Counted from the stretch's first letter, positions 1 to 9,128 are shown. The stretch: 64,000 nt of DNA from Saccharopolyspora gloriosae (GCF_014203325.1 NZ_JACHIV010000001.1:5519501-5583500), one strand, 5' to 3'. The notes: a model not told the origin generated them from the letters alone. Numbers and translations are program-made.

Positions 1-1014
1 GTGGCGCTGGACCGGATCGCGCTGCTGCCGGAGGACCCGGACGCCTCCGCTCGCCGGTTGCGGGCGGGGCTGGCCGACCGGCTGGGCGTGCAGGTCGCCG
101 TGGTGATCACCGACACGATGGGCCGGACCTGGCGCAACGGGCAGACCGACGCCGCGATCGGCGCGGCGGGCCTGCGGGTGCTGCATCACTACGAGGGCAG
201 CGTCGACGCGCAGGGCAACGAGCTGGCCGTCACCGAGGTCGCCATCGCCGACGAGATCGCGGCGGCGGCGGACCTGGTGAAGGGCAAGCTCGGCGGCGTG
301 CCCGTCGCGGTGGTGCGCGGGCTGCGCACCGAGGACGACGGCTCCACCGCCCGCGACCTGACCCGCCCGGTGGAGCACGACCTGTTCCGGATGGGGACGA
401 ACGAAGCCCTCGCGCAGGGGCGCCGGGAAGCGGTGCTGGTGCGCCGGTCGGTGCGCTCGTTCAGCGCGGAACCGGTGGACGAGCAGGCCGTGCGGCGCGC
501 GGTCGGTGCCGCGCTGACCGCTCCCGCGCCGCACCACACGAAACCGGTCCGGTTCGTGTGGCTTCGGGACCGGGCGCTGCGCGCGAAGCTGCTCGACGCG
601 ATGCGCACCGCGTGGCTGTCCGACCTGCGCGGCGACGGCCGCGAGGAGAGCTCCGCGCAGCGCCGGGTGGGCCGGGGCGACCTGCTGTACTCGGCGCCGG
701 AGCTGGTGCTGCCGTTCCTGGTGCGGGACGGTTCGCACGCCTACCCGGACGCGCGGCGGTCCGAGGCGGAGCGGGCGATGTTCACCGTCGCCGGCGGCGC
801 CGCGGTGCAAGGGCTGCTCGTGTCGCTGGCGGCGGAGGAGCTCGGGTCGTGCTGGGTGTCCTCGACGTTGTTCTGCCCCGACGTGGTGCGGGCCGCCCTG
901 GAGCTGCCGGAGTCGTGGGAGCCGCTGGGCGCGGTCGCCGTCGGCCACCCGGCCGAACCGGTCGACGGCCCCCGCCCGCCGCGCGACCTCGACGACGGGC
1001 TCGTGGAGCTGTGA
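1..1014 (+). CDS. fbiB: FbiB: bifunctional F420 gamma-glutamyl ligase / nitroreductase-like protein (5' truncated by window)
   Basis: This is the C-terminal 337 residues of the coenzyme F420 maturation enzyme. The open frame runs off the left edge, so the first codon here is internal and roughly 110 residues are missing (full-length FbiB is about 450). Residues 1-135 are the CofE-like ligase domain, with the [17 protein letters not shown] segment that lies in its GTP/metal site; this domain adds glutamates to F420-0. Residues about 145-337 are a nitroreductase fold (motifs [12 protein letters not shown] and ELGSCWVSS) that in mycobacterial FbiB binds FMN/F420 and reduces dehydro-F420. The actinobacterial two-domain fusion is therefore present. 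fbiA would be expected just upstream, outside the window. The stop is followed by a 65-85 bp gap before the next gene. Confidence 0.93.
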   Translation: MALDRIALLPEDPDASARRLRAGLADRLGVQVAVVITDTMGRTWRNGQTDAAIGAAGLRVLHHYEGSVDAQGNELAVTEVAIADEIAAAADLVKGKLGGVPVAVVRGLRTEDDGSTARDLTRPVEHDLFRMGTNEALAQGRREAVLVRRSVRSFSAEPVDEQAVRRAVGAALTAPAPHHTKPVRFVWLRDRALRAKLLDAMRTAWLSDLRGDGREESSAQRRVGRGDLLYSAPELVLPFLVRDGSHAYPDARRSEAERAMFTVAGGAAVQGLLVSLAAEELGSCWVSSTLFCPDVVRAALELPESWEPLGAVAVGHPAEPVDGPRPPRDLDDGLVEL

Positions 1015-1099
1015 GCTCCTGAACTGCCGGAACCGCGCCGTCGCGACGCCTCGCCGGACGGCGCCCTCGCCGCCGGAGGTGGTCGGGGACACTGGTGCG

Positions 1100-1684
1100 G
1101 TGACGACGGAGCAGAGCGACCACGTGACCGGTGAGACCGCGCACGACGAGGAGCTGCACGCGGACGCGGTGCGGACGCTGCGCTACTGGGCGCCGGCCGA
1201 AGCCGCGCAGGAGGCGCTGCGCCACGCGTTCCTCGCGCTGCTCGACGCGCGCCCGGACGCGTGCCGCCGCGCGTGCGCGCCGGGGCACGTGACGGCCTCC
1301 GCCGTGCTGGTGGACGCGGCCGGGGAGCACGTGATGCTGACCTTGCACCCGCGCGTCGGGAAGTGGCTGCAGCTCGGCGGGCACTGCGAACCGGAGGACG
1401 CTTCGCTGGCCGGTGCCGCGCTGCGCGAGGCCACCGAGGAGTCCGGGGTCGACGGGCTGGTGGTGGCGCCGGAGCCGGTGCACGTGGACGTGCACCCGAT
1501 CACCTGCTCGCTCGGGGTGCCGACGCGGCACTTCGACGTGCGCTACGTCGTGCGGGCGCCCGCGGGCGCGCAGCCGGTGCGCAGCGACGAGTCCCTGGAC
1601 CTGCGCTGGTGGCCGATCGACGCCCTGCCCGCGGACTCCGACCTCGGCCCGCTGCTCGACGCCGCCCGCCCGCACCTGCGGTGA
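1100..1684 (+). CDS. NUDIX hydrolase
   Basis: A 194-residue NUDIX-fold protein expected to hydrolyse a nucleoside diphosphate linked to another moiety; the substrate cannot be told from sequence. The NUDIX box lies near residues 93-117 (GGHCEPEDAS ... LREATEESGV) and has one extra residue before the REAxEESG half compared with the textbook spacing, as in other members with a GHCEP loop. I prefer the GTG at 1100 over an in-frame GTG at 1079: the 1079 codon abuts a GGAGG with no spacer, whereas 1100 has GGGGA about 10 nt upstream. It follows fbiB on the same strand and could be co-transcribed with it, but no F420 link is implied. Confidence 0.85.
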   Translation: MTTEQSDHVTGETAHDEELHADAVRTLRYWAPAEAAQEALRHAFLALLDARPDACRRACAPGHVTASAVLVDAAGEHVMLTLHPRVGKWLQLGGHCEPEDASLAGAALREATEESGVDGLVVAPEPVHVDVHPITCSLGVPTRHFDVRYVVRAPAGAQPVRSDESLDLRWWPIDALPADSDLGPLLDAARPHLR

Positions 1685-1694
1685 TCGGGAAGGC

Positions 1695-2092
1695 TCACCC
1701 GACGAGCCGGAGCTCGCACCGGATCCGCTCCGTCCGAGCCGGCCGCCGATCCCCCGTCACCAACGCCATCCCGTGCGCCTCGGCGACCGCCACGTACGCC
1801 GCGTCGTAGGCGGTGATGCTGCCGCGGAGATCCCGGATCCGATCCGACACCGGCGGCGTGAGCGGTGGATTCGTGATGTAGGTGGCCTTCAAACGGCGGA
1901 GCACGACTTCGGCGTTCTCCTGGGTGATCTTGCGCCCCGGTACCAGCCCGCGAAGGACGTTCATCGGCTCAACGGACGGATGTGGCGGGGCAGCCCAGCC
2001 GGGTCTGCCCCCGGCGTCGTCCTGATCTGCGGGCCGCTGTGATCTCCTCCCAGGAAGAACGCCACCAGGGTCGAAGTGTCGACAACGATCAC
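1695..2092 (-). pseudogene. VapC-type PIN-domain toxin, frameshifted
   Basis: Two overlapping frames together encode one PIN-domain ribonuclease of normal length (398 nt, about 132 residues). The first frame starts at GTG 2092 and reads VIVVDTSTLVAFFLGG (first catalytic Asp), then meets a stop at 1961-1963. The second frame picks up before that stop with SVEPMNVLRGLV (Glu), TAYDAAYVAVAEA (Asp) and LVTGDRRPAR (Asp), and ends at 1695 in a typical IRCELRLVG tail. All four acidic residues of the PIN site survive, but in two frames. A single-base insertion or two-base deletion near 2000-2015 explains it. It starts 20 nt after the antitoxin stop. Either the toxin is dead or there is a sequencing error at this point. 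Confidence 0.8.
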
Positions 2093-2112
2093 GCGGCGCC
2101 CGTCTCCTCCGG

Positions 2113-2346
2113 CTAGCCGGGCGCCGCACCACGCGCCGTTCGCACGGCATCCACGATCTCGTCCATGCTGAGCGGCCCGCCGCCGACCGGTTCCATCTCG
2201 GCGATTTCCGCGTTGCGCGCGAACTTCGCCTCCCGTTCGAGGACGAGGAGCAGGTAGTTCTGCATCGACTGCCCGCTGCGCTCAGCAGCGCGACCGAGCA
2301 GCTCTTTGACCTCGTCCGGCACGTTCCGAACCGTTATGGCCGTCAT
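2113..2346 (-). CDS. VapB/FitA-like ribbon-helix-helix antitoxin
   Basis: A 77-residue protein starting MTAITVRNVPDEVKELL, the beta-strand and helix of a ribbon-helix-helix (Arc/MetJ-like) DNA-binding domain typical of FitA/VapB antitoxins. The second helix is SMQNYLLLVLEREA. The C-terminal part (SMDEIVDAVRTARG) is the usual toxin-neutralising tail. It lies directly upstream of the PIN-domain gene on the minus strand, the standard antitoxin-first order, and would be expected to bind the toxin and autoregulate the operon. With the toxin frameshifted it may now be an orphan. Both genes stand between two conserved blocks (fbiB and manB), consistent with acquisition as a small module. Confidence 0.85.
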   Translation of the reverse strand: MTAITVRNVPDEVKELLGRAAERSGQSMQNYLLLVLEREAKFARNAEIAEMEPVGGGPLSMDEIVDAVRTARGAAPG

Positions 2347-2386
2347 GCGGTCATTGTGCTGGCATCGCGGGCGTCAGCGTGGCGGG

Positions 2387-3289
2387 TCAGCTGTCGCGGT
2401 AGTCGCGGGCGGGCAGGCGGGGGCCGAAGCGGGGGCGGGTGGCTCCGGCGGCGCTCAAGTAGCGCACGGCGCGGTGGCGGTGGCCCGCGTAGGGGGCGAG
2501 CGCGTCGAGCATCTCCGCGTCGTCCATCGGCCGGCCCGCCAGCGCGAGGCCCACGATCGTCGGCAGGTGGTAATCGCCGACGCTGACCGCGTCCGGATCG
2601 CCCCAGGCCCGCTGCGCCACCTCCGCCGACGTCCACGGGCCGATGCCCGGCACGTGCTCCAGCAGCGCGCGGCCCTCCGCGCCACCGAGGTCCACGGCCC
2701 GCTCCAACCGGTGCGCGACGCCCGCCGCGGCGATCAAGGTGCGCCGACGGGCACCGTCGACGCCCGCCTTGTGCCACTCCCAGTCGCGGATCTCCCGCAC
2801 CTGGCGCGGAGTCGGCGGCGCGCACAGCCCGCGCGGCGCGGGCCCCGGCGCGGGAGTGCCGAACCGGCGGCACAGCTCCCGCCAGGAGCGCCACGCCTCC
2901 CGGTTGGTGACCTTCTGCTCCAGCACCGCCGCCACCAGCACGTCCCACACCCGGCCGGACGAGCACAGCCGCATCCCCGGCGCGGCCCGCCTGCCGCGCC
3001 GGACCATTTCGTGCGCGGCGACGAAACCACCGTCGTCGTCGGCGGCACCGAGCAGCTCCGGCACGCGCGCGAGCACGACCTCCGCACCGTCGCCCCAGGC
3101 CTCGGCGGTGACCTCGCCCGCCGGGTCGACCGCGATCCGCAGCGTCGCGGCACCGCGCGCGGTGGTCGTCGCCAGCCACCACGCGCCGGAGTCCGCCACC
3201 GAACTCGTCGGATCGCCGCTGCCCCTGCGCAGCGGCGAGAGCACCCGCGCCAGGTCGAACGGGCCCGAGGGCGACCAGGTCGTGCGCAT
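2387..3289 (-). CDS. AlkA-like HhH-GPD DNA glycosylase
   Basis: A 300-residue protein of the helix-hairpin-helix GPD superfamily, most like 3-methyladenine DNA glycosylases, which excise alkylated bases. The hairpin is LEHVPGIGPWTSAEVAQRA (about residues 209-227), followed by GDPDAVSVGDYH, whose last Asp (about residue 239) is in the position of the catalytic Asp of AlkA. VWDVLVAAVLEQKVT is the conserved helix that contacts the damaged strand. The ATG at 3289 is chosen because it sits 7 nt after the stop of manB; a longer reading would overlap that gene. Substrate range is not deducible. It is probably translated in the same operon as manB. Confidence 0.82.
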   Translation of the reverse strand: MRTTWSPSGPFDLARVLSPLRRGSGDPTSSVADSGAWWLATTTARGAATLRIAVDPAGEVTAEAWGDGAEVVLARVPELLGAADDDGGFVAAHEMVRRGRRAAPGMRLCSSGRVWDVLVAAVLEQKVTNREAWRSWRELCRRFGTPAPGPAPRGLCAPPTPRQVREIRDWEWHKAGVDGARRRTLIAAAGVAHRLERAVDLGGAEGRALLEHVPGIGPWTSAEVAQRAWGDPDAVSVGDYHLPTIVGLALAGRPMDDAEMLDALAPYAGHRHRAVRYLSAAGATRPRFGPRLPARDYRDS

Positions 3290-3296
3290 CAGCTCG

Positions 3297-4403
3297 TCAT
3301 CTCCGGTCCGCCGAGAACCGCACGCCACCGGCGGGGATCTCCACCGACGGCCACACGCGGGCGCCGTCGAGCAGTTCGCAGCCGTCGCCGACCACCGCGC
3401 CGTCGCCGATCACCGCGCCGCGCAGCGTCACGCCGGAGCCGACGCGGGCGCCCGCGCCGATCACGCAGCCCCGCACCTCGGAACCGGCGCCGACGTGCGC
3501 GCCGTCGAACAGCATCGAGCCGGTGACCTGCGCTCCCGCGGCGACGACGGCGTCGGCTCCGACGGTGCTGCCGCCGTCGACCACGGCGTCCTCGGCCACC
3601 CGAGCTCCCGGCAGGACCAGCGCCTCCCCCGGCCGTCCCGGCAGCGCCGCCGACGGCAGCTCACCGCGCACCAGGTCCGCCGAGCCCCGCACGTACGCGG
3701 CCGGGGTCCCCATGTCCAGCCAGTACGAGGAGTCCACGTGGCCCTGCAGCCGCTTGCCGTCGGCCAGCAGGCCGGGGAAGGTCTCCCGCTCCACCGACAC
3801 CCGGCGCCCCGCCGGGATGTCCTCGATCACGGGCCGGCGGAACACGTAGCAACCGGCGTTGATCTGGTCGACCGGCGGATCCTCGGTCTTCTCCAGGAAC
3901 GCGGTCACCCGGCCGTCGGCGTCGGTCGGAACGCAACCGAACTGGCGCGGATCGTCCACCTTGACCAGGTGCAACGTCACCTCCGCCGCGCTGCTGCGGT
4001 GCGTGTCGACCAAGGACCGCAGGTCGAGGCCGGAGAGGATGTCCCCGTTGAACACCAGCACGTCGCGCTCCCGCAGCAGGTGCGAGACGTTGCGGATGGC
4101 GCCCGCCGTGTCCAGCGGCTCGTCCTCGACGACGTACTCCAGCTCCAACCCGAACGCGGAGCCGTCGCCGAAGTGCTCCGCGAACACCTCCGCCTTGTAG
4201 GAGGTGCCGAGCACCACGTGCTCGATGCCCGCCGCCCTGATCCGCGCCAGCAGGTGGCTCAGGAACGGCACTCCGGCGGTGGGCAGCATCGGTTTCGGCG
4301 CCGAGAGCGTCAGCGGGCGAAGCCGCACGCCCTGGCCACCGACCAGCACCACCGCCTCCGCGTCGCGCAGCGGGCCGGGCGGACCATCGGGACCGGCGGT
4401 CAT
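3297..4403 (-). CDS. manB: Mannose-1-phosphate guanylyltransferase
   Basis: A 368-residue sugar-nucleotidyltransferase making GDP-mannose, the donor for mannosylated glycolipids and glycoproteins. The N-terminal catalytic domain carries VVLVGGQGVRLRPLTLSAPK (about residues 18-37), NGDILSG and EKTEDPPVDQINAGCYVF. The last ~100 residues are imperfect left-handed beta-helix hexapeptides (VGADAVVAAGAQV, IGDGAVVGDGCEL). By recall it resembles M. tuberculosis Rv3264c (ManB, also called ManC) over its whole length. Start at ATG 4403 is fixed by the strong AGGAAGGAGG ribosome site 6 nt upstream; the open frame continues further but without support. In mycobacteria it neighbours wbbL and rmlD; here wbbL is 1.4 kb away and rmlD 20 kb away. 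Confidence 0.92.
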   Translation of the reverse strand: MTAGPDGPPGPLRDAEAVVLVGGQGVRLRPLTLSAPKPMLPTAGVPFLSHLLARIRAAGIEHVVLGTSYKAEVFAEHFGDGSAFGLELEYVVEDEPLDTAGAIRNVSHLLRERDVLVFNGDILSGLDLRSLVDTHRSSAAEVTLHLVKVDDPRQFGCVPTDADGRVTAFLEKTEDPPVDQINAGCYVFRRPVIEDIPAGRRVSVERETFPGLLADGKRLQGHVDSSYWLDMGTPAAYVRGSADLVRGELPSAALPGRPGEALVLPGARVAEDAVVDGGSTVGADAVVAAGAQVTGSMLFDGAHVGAGSEVRGCVIGAGARVGSGVTLRGAVIGDGAVVGDGCELLDGARVWPSVEIPAGGVRFSADRR

Positions 4404-5133
4404 GCCGGACCTCCTTCCTCGCGCCGGGGTTCGCCCCGGCCTCCGGTACGGGTCGCCGTGATGCCCGCCGAGGGGGTTCTCCCCCGAACGCGCACCGGGC
4501 GTGCCCAGTAGATCCTGACGAAAACCCGTTGGGGGGAATACTGTGACAATGGTGGCGGCATAATGGAGGCCGGGCTCCGGCTCAGTGGAATCGGTCACCT
4601 CCATGCCTGATCACCGCACCCCGCCACGGCACCGCAGGACCCTCCCGGAGCACGACACGACGTCGTGCGCCGGACGGCACGGCGGCACCGCGGCAGCGAG
4701 TTCGAGGCGCCGGACCCGTCCGGCCGTCCCGGATCGCTCCGAGCACGAACGCCACGAGCGGCGTCACGACACCACTGCCTCGGCGTCGCGACGACCCGCA
4801 CCGTGGTGGCACCATGATCGTCGCGTCGCGGCGGGGCACCACCCCGCGGCACGTGACGAGAACACCGGGCAGATCACCCACACCAATTCCGGCCGCGGGC
4901 CGGGGGCGGCGGATACAGTGCGACGACGCGGACCGGTACCGGAAACCGCGCCGCGGCGCGGATCGAAGTCGAACCCCGTGCCGCGACGCGGACGGGGCAC
5001 GCATACCTTGCCGCGAGACGGCGAGAACACGAAGGGACCGCGGCGCAGCGAGCACCTCAGCGTCGCACCGCGGTAGCGCAACGGTCGCGACGCGGCCGAG
5101 AACCCGACGGCGAAAGCATGGAGAGGCACCGCT
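4404..5133. other. Intergenic region between divergent manB and the Gln-rich gene
   Basis: About 730 bases with no gene I can support. Open frames on both strands here are rich in Arg/Pro/Ser and have no recognisable domain. The segment 4900-5080 contains loosely repeated CGCGACGCGGA-like words. Nearest manB there is a GGGGGGAATACTGTGACAA stretch (4530-4549) of lower GC that could be part of a promoter region; I see no convincing paired -35/-10. Confidence 0.5.
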
Positions 5134-5685
5134 ATGGACCCGCGGGACCGAGCCGACGAAACACTTGCTCGTGCGCGGGCACGGGGCACGTTCGTCGTCA
5201 CACCGGACAACGCCAGCTCGCCGATGGACGCTTCGACGACCGTGCGGATCCCGCGCACCGTGGTCGCCGCCGCCGATCAAGCCCCGGCCGACACCGACTC
5301 GACCATGGCCATCCCGCAGTCCGCCCGGCAGCAGCAGCGCCCTGAGCAGCGGCAGCAATCGCAGACCGGGCAGCAGCAGGCGCAGGCGGGACAGCCGCAG
5401 TCGCAATCGCAGACCGGGCAGCAGCAGGCGCAGTCCGGACAGGCGCAACAGCAGACCGGGCAGCAGTACTCGGGACAGCAGCAGCCCGCGCCGCAGCAGG
5501 CGGGGCAGTACGGCGGCCGGCAGCAGGGCCAGCAGCCGTCTTCGCAGCAGCAGCACAACGACGGGTACAGCTGGCCGGCGGAGGACTACGGGCAGCTGCC
5601 GCCGAACCCGTACCAGGCGCAGCGCGGCGAGGGCCAGTTCGGCCCGCTCGGTTCGCGAGCGGCTCGGCAGAACCAGCAGTACTAG
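5134..5685 (+). CDS. Gln-rich low-complexity protein of unknown function
   Basis: A 183-residue protein that I do not recognise. Residues 1-60 look ordered (MDPRDRADETLARARARG, then TFVVTPDNASSPMDAS). Residues about 63-145 are low complexity, dominated by Gln, Gly, Ser and Ala with repeated QTGQQQAQ and QSQ words. The tail (residues 150-183) is YSWPAEDYGQLPPNPYQ-like. There is no signal peptide or membrane segment. A GGAGAGG ribosome site precedes ATG 5134. The extreme composition suggests a disordered scaffold or adaptor, but this is inference. It is transcribed away from manB and converges on wbbL. Confidence 0.7.
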   Translation: MDPRDRADETLARARARGTFVVTPDNASSPMDASTTVRIPRTVVAAADQAPADTDSTMAIPQSARQQQRPEQRQQSQTGQQQAQAGQPQSQSQTGQQQAQSGQAQQQTGQQYSGQQQPAPQQAGQYGGRQQGQQPSSQQQHNDGYSWPAEDYGQLPPNPYQAQRGEGQFGPLGSRAARQNQQY

Positions 5686-5783
5686 CCCGCGGCGCGCACC
5701 GGCACCGCCGGGATTCGTCGCCGCGCCCGCCTGCTCGCGGGAAGCCGGTTCGGGCGCCGCGGACCGCGCGGCGCCCCGACCCG

Positions 5784-6659
5784 TTACTTCGCCTTCGCGC
5801 GCACTTCCAGCCGCGCCCGGACCGCCAGCGCGGCCCGCAGCGCGAGGCGCAGCGGCGCCCACACCGCGCCCCGGTGCCGGTCGGCGAGGTAGCGGTAGGC
5901 GCTGCGGTGGTGCTCCACCAGCATCCTGCCGGGCGTCTTCGACGTGGCGTGCCCGCCGACGTGCGTGATCCGGGCGCTCGGCACGTACACGTTGAGCCAG
6001 CCCTTGCGGGCCAGCCGGTCGCCCAGGTCGACGTCCTCGAAGTACATGAAGTAGCGCGGGTCGAACCCGTCGATGCCGTCGAAGGCCTCGCGCCGCACCA
6101 GCAGGCACGAACCGGACAGCCAGCCCGCGGTGCGCTCGGCGACCTCCGCTTCGGACTGCCGGTAGGCGCGCGTCCACGGGTTGCTCGGCCACACCCGGCC
6201 GAACGCGGCGTGCCCGGCGCCGCGGCCCAGCGAGGGCAGCAGCCGGGCCGACGGGTAGACGTCGCCGTTCGGTTCCGTGATCAGCGGGCCGAAAGCGCCG
6301 CCGCGCGGCCAGCGGGCGGCCGCGGCCAGCAGCTCGTCCAACGCGCCCGGTGCCCATTCGATGTCCGCGTTGCTGATCACCACCCAGCCGACCTCGGGTC
6401 CGAGCGCGGCCACGCCGCGGTTCGCTCCCCCGCCGAAGCCGAGGTTCGCCCCGGTCGGGAGGAATTCGACGTCGGCGCGGGTCTCGGCGGCCTGTTCCGG
6501 CGTCCCGTCGGTCGACCCGTTGTCCGCGAGGATCACCCGCACCGGGCGGTCGGTCGCCGCCTTGATCGAGTCGAGGTTGCGGTCCAGGGTCTCGCCGGGC
6601 GAGTAGGTCACGATGACGATGGCGAGCTCGTCGCCTTGGCTGCGGGAGGAGGCGGTCAC
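5784..6659 (-). CDS. wbbL: WbbL: rhamnosyltransferase for the arabinogalactan linkage unit
   Basis: A 291-residue family GT2 glycosyltransferase. It has the GT-A core: VIVTYSPGETLDRNLDSI, VILADNGSTDGTPEQA, VISNADIEW (DxD-type site) and a C-terminal YFMYFEDVDLGDRLARKGW. Similarity runs along the full length to Rv3265c (WbbL) as I recall it, including WLSGSCLLVRR and YPSARLLPSL. That enzyme transfers rhamnose from dTDP-rhamnose to decaprenyl-diphosphate-GlcNAc, the primer of the arabinogalactan linker. dTDP-rhamnose would be supplied by rmlB/rmlD at 24-26 kb. The GTG at 6659 is the most upstream start that does not run into the next gene; an ATG at 6669 is out of frame. Confidence 0.88.
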   Translation of the reverse strand: MTASSRSQGDELAIVIVTYSPGETLDRNLDSIKAATDRPVRVILADNGSTDGTPEQAAETRADVEFLPTGANLGFGGGANRGVAALGPEVGWVVISNADIEWAPGALDELLAAAARWPRGGAFGPLITEPNGDVYPSARLLPSLGRGAGHAAFGRVWPSNPWTRAYRQSEAEVAERTAGWLSGSCLLVRREAFDGIDGFDPRYFMYFEDVDLGDRLARKGWLNVYVPSARITHVGGHATSKTPGRMLVEHHRSAYRYLADRHRGAVWAPLRLALRAALAVRARLEVRAKAK

Positions 6660-6712
6660 GCCCGGACATTCTGCCGAACGGCGTTCGGCGGCCTCGGGGC
6701 GGTGAGCCCGTG

Positions 6713-7864
6713 TCAGCGGGTGCGGCGGTGCACGTGGTGCGCACGGGAGTAGGCCTCGCGGTGCTCGGCCGCGCACGCGGCCCAGGTGAACTCCTTCGCG
6801 CGGCGTTGCGCGGCGGTCGACAGGGCCGAGCGCCGGGCGGGGTCGTCGAGCAGTTCGGTGAGCCCGCCCGCGATCTCGGCGGGCCCCACGCCGCAGTAGG
6901 CGACGGCGTCGCCGCCGACCTCCGGCAGGCTCAACCGCCCGGTCGTGAGCACCGCCGCGCCGCAGGCCATCGCCTCCAGCACCGGCAGCCCGAAGCCCTC
7001 GCCGATGCTCGGGTAGGCGACCACCTGCGCCCCGCCGAGGAATCCGGGCAACTCCGGGAACGGCACGTACCCGGCGCGGATGACGCGGATGCGGTGCGGC
7101 ACCGCCTCCAGCGCCCGCTCCACCCGGGTGTCCCAGCCCGGTTGCCCGGCCAGCACCAGCGCCGGGTCGTCCGCGCGACCGCGAGCCGCCGTGGTGAAGC
7201 CCTTGATCAGCGCGGGCACGTTCTTGCGCGGTTCGAGGGCGCCGAGGAACGCCACGTACGGCTGGTCGCGCAGGCCCAACCGGTCCCGCACGGCGCGGAC
7301 CTCCGCGGGCGACGGCGGGTGGAAGTGGTCCGGGTCGACGCCGTGGTGCATGACGTGCACGGCGTCGCGGTCGGCTCCGGCGCTGCGCGCCAGCTCGTCG
7401 GCGGTCGCCTCGCTGGGCACCACGCACAGCGTGGCGCGGCGCAGCGCGGCCTTCGTCCAGGCTCGGAAGAAGCGGGCCTTCACCGGCGAGTGCAGCGCGG
7501 CGTCGGTGAAGAAGGTCGCGTCGTGCAGCGTGACCACGGACGCGGCCGGGTTCGCCAGCGGCGTCGTGTAGTGCGGCGAGTGCAGCACCTGCGCTCCGAG
7601 CCTGCGCACCAGCCTCGGCAGCGTGGTCTGCTCCCAGGTGAGCCGGGCCGTGCGCGTCGCCACCGCCTCCGCGGCCGGGATGATCCGGCTGTTCGGAGCG
7701 AGCCGCCCGTACAGCGCCGCGTCCCGCGGCTGGCAGGCCACGCTCAGGTGCGCGCCGTCCTGGTCGAGGGCGGCCAGCAGCGAATCGACGTAGCGACCGA
7801 CGCCACCGCGGTCCGCGGGAACGGCGGTGGCGTCGACGAGCAGCTGCGGCTCACCCCTGTGCAC
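6713..7864 (-). CDS. GT4-family glycosyltransferase (mannosyltransferase-like)
   Basis: A 383-residue GT-B fold enzyme of family GT4. The N-terminal Rossmann half has DATAVPADRGGVGRYVDSLL and VLHSPHYTTPL. The C-terminal nucleotide-sugar half has FLGALEPRKNVPALI and the EGFGLPVLEAMACG signature with its E-x7-E pair. Such enzymes often use GDP-mannose; manB lies 3 kb away, but the actual donor is not shown. The GTG at 7864 (VHRGEPQLLVDAT) is preferred to more upstream codons because those would overlap the next gene and encode low-complexity sequence. It is the downstream member of a two-gene unit with the homologous gene 55 nt upstream. Confidence 0.85.
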   Translation of the reverse strand: MHRGEPQLLVDATAVPADRGGVGRYVDSLLAALDQDGAHLSVACQPRDAALYGRLAPNSRIIPAAEAVATRTARLTWEQTTLPRLVRRLGAQVLHSPHYTTPLANPAASVVTLHDATFFTDAALHSPVKARFFRAWTKAALRRATLCVVPSEATADELARSAGADRDAVHVMHHGVDPDHFHPPSPAEVRAVRDRLGLRDQPYVAFLGALEPRKNVPALIKGFTTAARGRADDPALVLAGQPGWDTRVERALEAVPHRIRVIRAGYVPFPELPGFLGGAQVVAYPSIGEGFGLPVLEAMACGAAVLTTGRLSLPEVGGDAVAYCGVGPAEIAGGLTELLDDPARRSALSTAAQRRAKEFTWAACAAEHREAYSRAHHVHRRTR

Positions 7865-7919
7865 GCGTGCAGCGTACGGGGGTGCCGGAGCCGATCGTGG
7901 TGGGTTCCGCAAATCCGGT

Positions 7920-9023
7920 TCACGTTCGGCCGAGGTGCGCTCGCCACACGTCGCGGGCGGCGCGGTCCCAGCTGAAGTGCTCCGCGCGGCGAGGTCCGGC
8001 CTCGGCGAGCTTCGCCCGCTGATCCGGGTCGTCGACGACGAGGCGCAGGGCGCGGGCGAGCGCACGCGGGTCGGCCCGCCGCACCGCGAGGCCCGCCGTT
8101 CCCGCGACCTCCACCAGCGCGGGGACGTCGGAGTGCACCACGGGGGTGCCGACGGCCATCGCCTCGATCAGCGGCAATCCGAAACCCTCGGCGAGGCTGG
8201 GCGCGACCAGGGCGGTGGCGAGGCGCAGCAGCACCGCGAGTTCGGCGTCGCCGACCTGGCGCAGCACGCGCACCCGCTCGGCGGGCAGTCCGCACCGCTC
8301 GGCGAGGCGCAGCGGGTCCACGTCGCCCCAGCCCGGTTCGCCGACGATCACCAGCGGGATCGCGGGCGCTTCGGGCCGGGCCAGCGCCTCGATGAGGTGC
8401 TCGTGGCCCTTGCGCGGTTCGAGGGTGCCGATGATCAGCAGGAAGCGCGGCGGCAGCGTCGCGGCGACGATCCGCGCATGGTCCGGTTCGGGCTCCGCCA
8501 GCAGCGCCGGGGACACCCCTTCCCCGACGACCTGGACCGCGGCGCGCACCGAGGTCCGGTTCGCGAGGTCGGCGGCCACGGCCTCGGTCGGCACGACGAT
8601 CGTGTCCGCGTCGCGCGTCGCGCGGCCGATGGCGCGGCGGTGCCAGGCGACTCCGCGCGGGGTGAGCGTCTCCGGGTGCGTCCACGGGACGGTGTCGTGC
8701 ACCGTGACCACGAGTCCGCGACCTCGTTTGCGCGGCGGGGCGAGCGGGGTCATGGCGTGCACCGAGTCGCCGCCGGGCCACAGCGGCAGGCCGTGCTCCC
8801 ACGCCGTGATCAGGGCTTTGCGCGGCAGCGGCAGGACTTTCGGGGCGCCGACGCCGTCGACGGCGGCTCGGTCGGGGTCACCGGTGCGGCTGATCGCGGC
8901 GGTGACCTCCCAGCCGTCGGGGGCGGTCGCGGCCAGCGCCGCCAGCAGTTCGCGGGTGTAGCGGCCCGCTCCGCCGGGCACTGCGGCGACGAGCTGCTCC
9001 GCGATCACCACCAGTTCAGGCAC
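7920..9023 (-). CDS. GT4-family glycosyltransferase
   Basis: A 367-residue GT-B glycosyltransferase homologous to its downstream neighbour. Recognisable parts are VAAVPGGAGRYTRELLAAL (acceptor half), TVHDTVPWTHPE, LIIGTLEPRKGHEHLIEAL and EGFGLPLIEAMAVGTPVVHS (donor site). It starts at ATG 9023. There is no signal peptide, so it acts at the cytoplasmic face. The pair probably acts on the same cell-surface glycan as wbbL and manB; the sugar and linkage are unknown. Nothing in the sequence separates it from other GT4 mannosyl- or glucosyltransferases. Confidence 0.85.
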   Translation of the reverse strand: MPELVVIAEQLVAAVPGGAGRYTRELLAALAATAPDGWEVTAAISRTGDPDRAAVDGVGAPKVLPLPRKALITAWEHGLPLWPGGDSVHAMTPLAPPRKRGRGLVVTVHDTVPWTHPETLTPRGVAWHRRAIGRATRDADTIVVPTEAVAADLANRTSVRAAVQVVGEGVSPALLAEPEPDHARIVAATLPPRFLLIIGTLEPRKGHEHLIEALARPEAPAIPLVIVGEPGWGDVDPLRLAERCGLPAERVRVLRQVGDAELAVLLRLATALVAPSLAEGFGLPLIEAMAVGTPVVHSDVPALVEVAGTAGLAVRRADPRALARALRLVVDDPDQRAKLAEAGPRRAEHFSWDRAARDVWRAHLGRT

Positions 9024-9114
9024 GTGCTCACCTTAACCACCGGCTCGTGCCCTTCTCACCAGGTCAGCCCCCCTGCGCTCCCTTCAAGATCCACTCGACT
9101 CCCGCCTGAGCGCG

Positions 9115-9128
9115 ATTTCGCGAGAAAT
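9115..9128 (+). repeat. ATTTCNCGNGAAAT palindrome, copy 1
   Basis: Reads ATTTC-GCGA-GAAAT. It is an inverted repeat of ATTTC/GAAAT around a 4-nt centre, one of five exact copies in the window. No TTGTCCACA box lies 8 nt downstream in this copy. Confidence 0.75.

Noticed and set aside
4582-6744. 720-codon minus-strand frame covering wbbL and the Gln-rich gene
   Set aside because: Low-complexity shadow frame; the GT2 motifs are in another frame (5784-6659).
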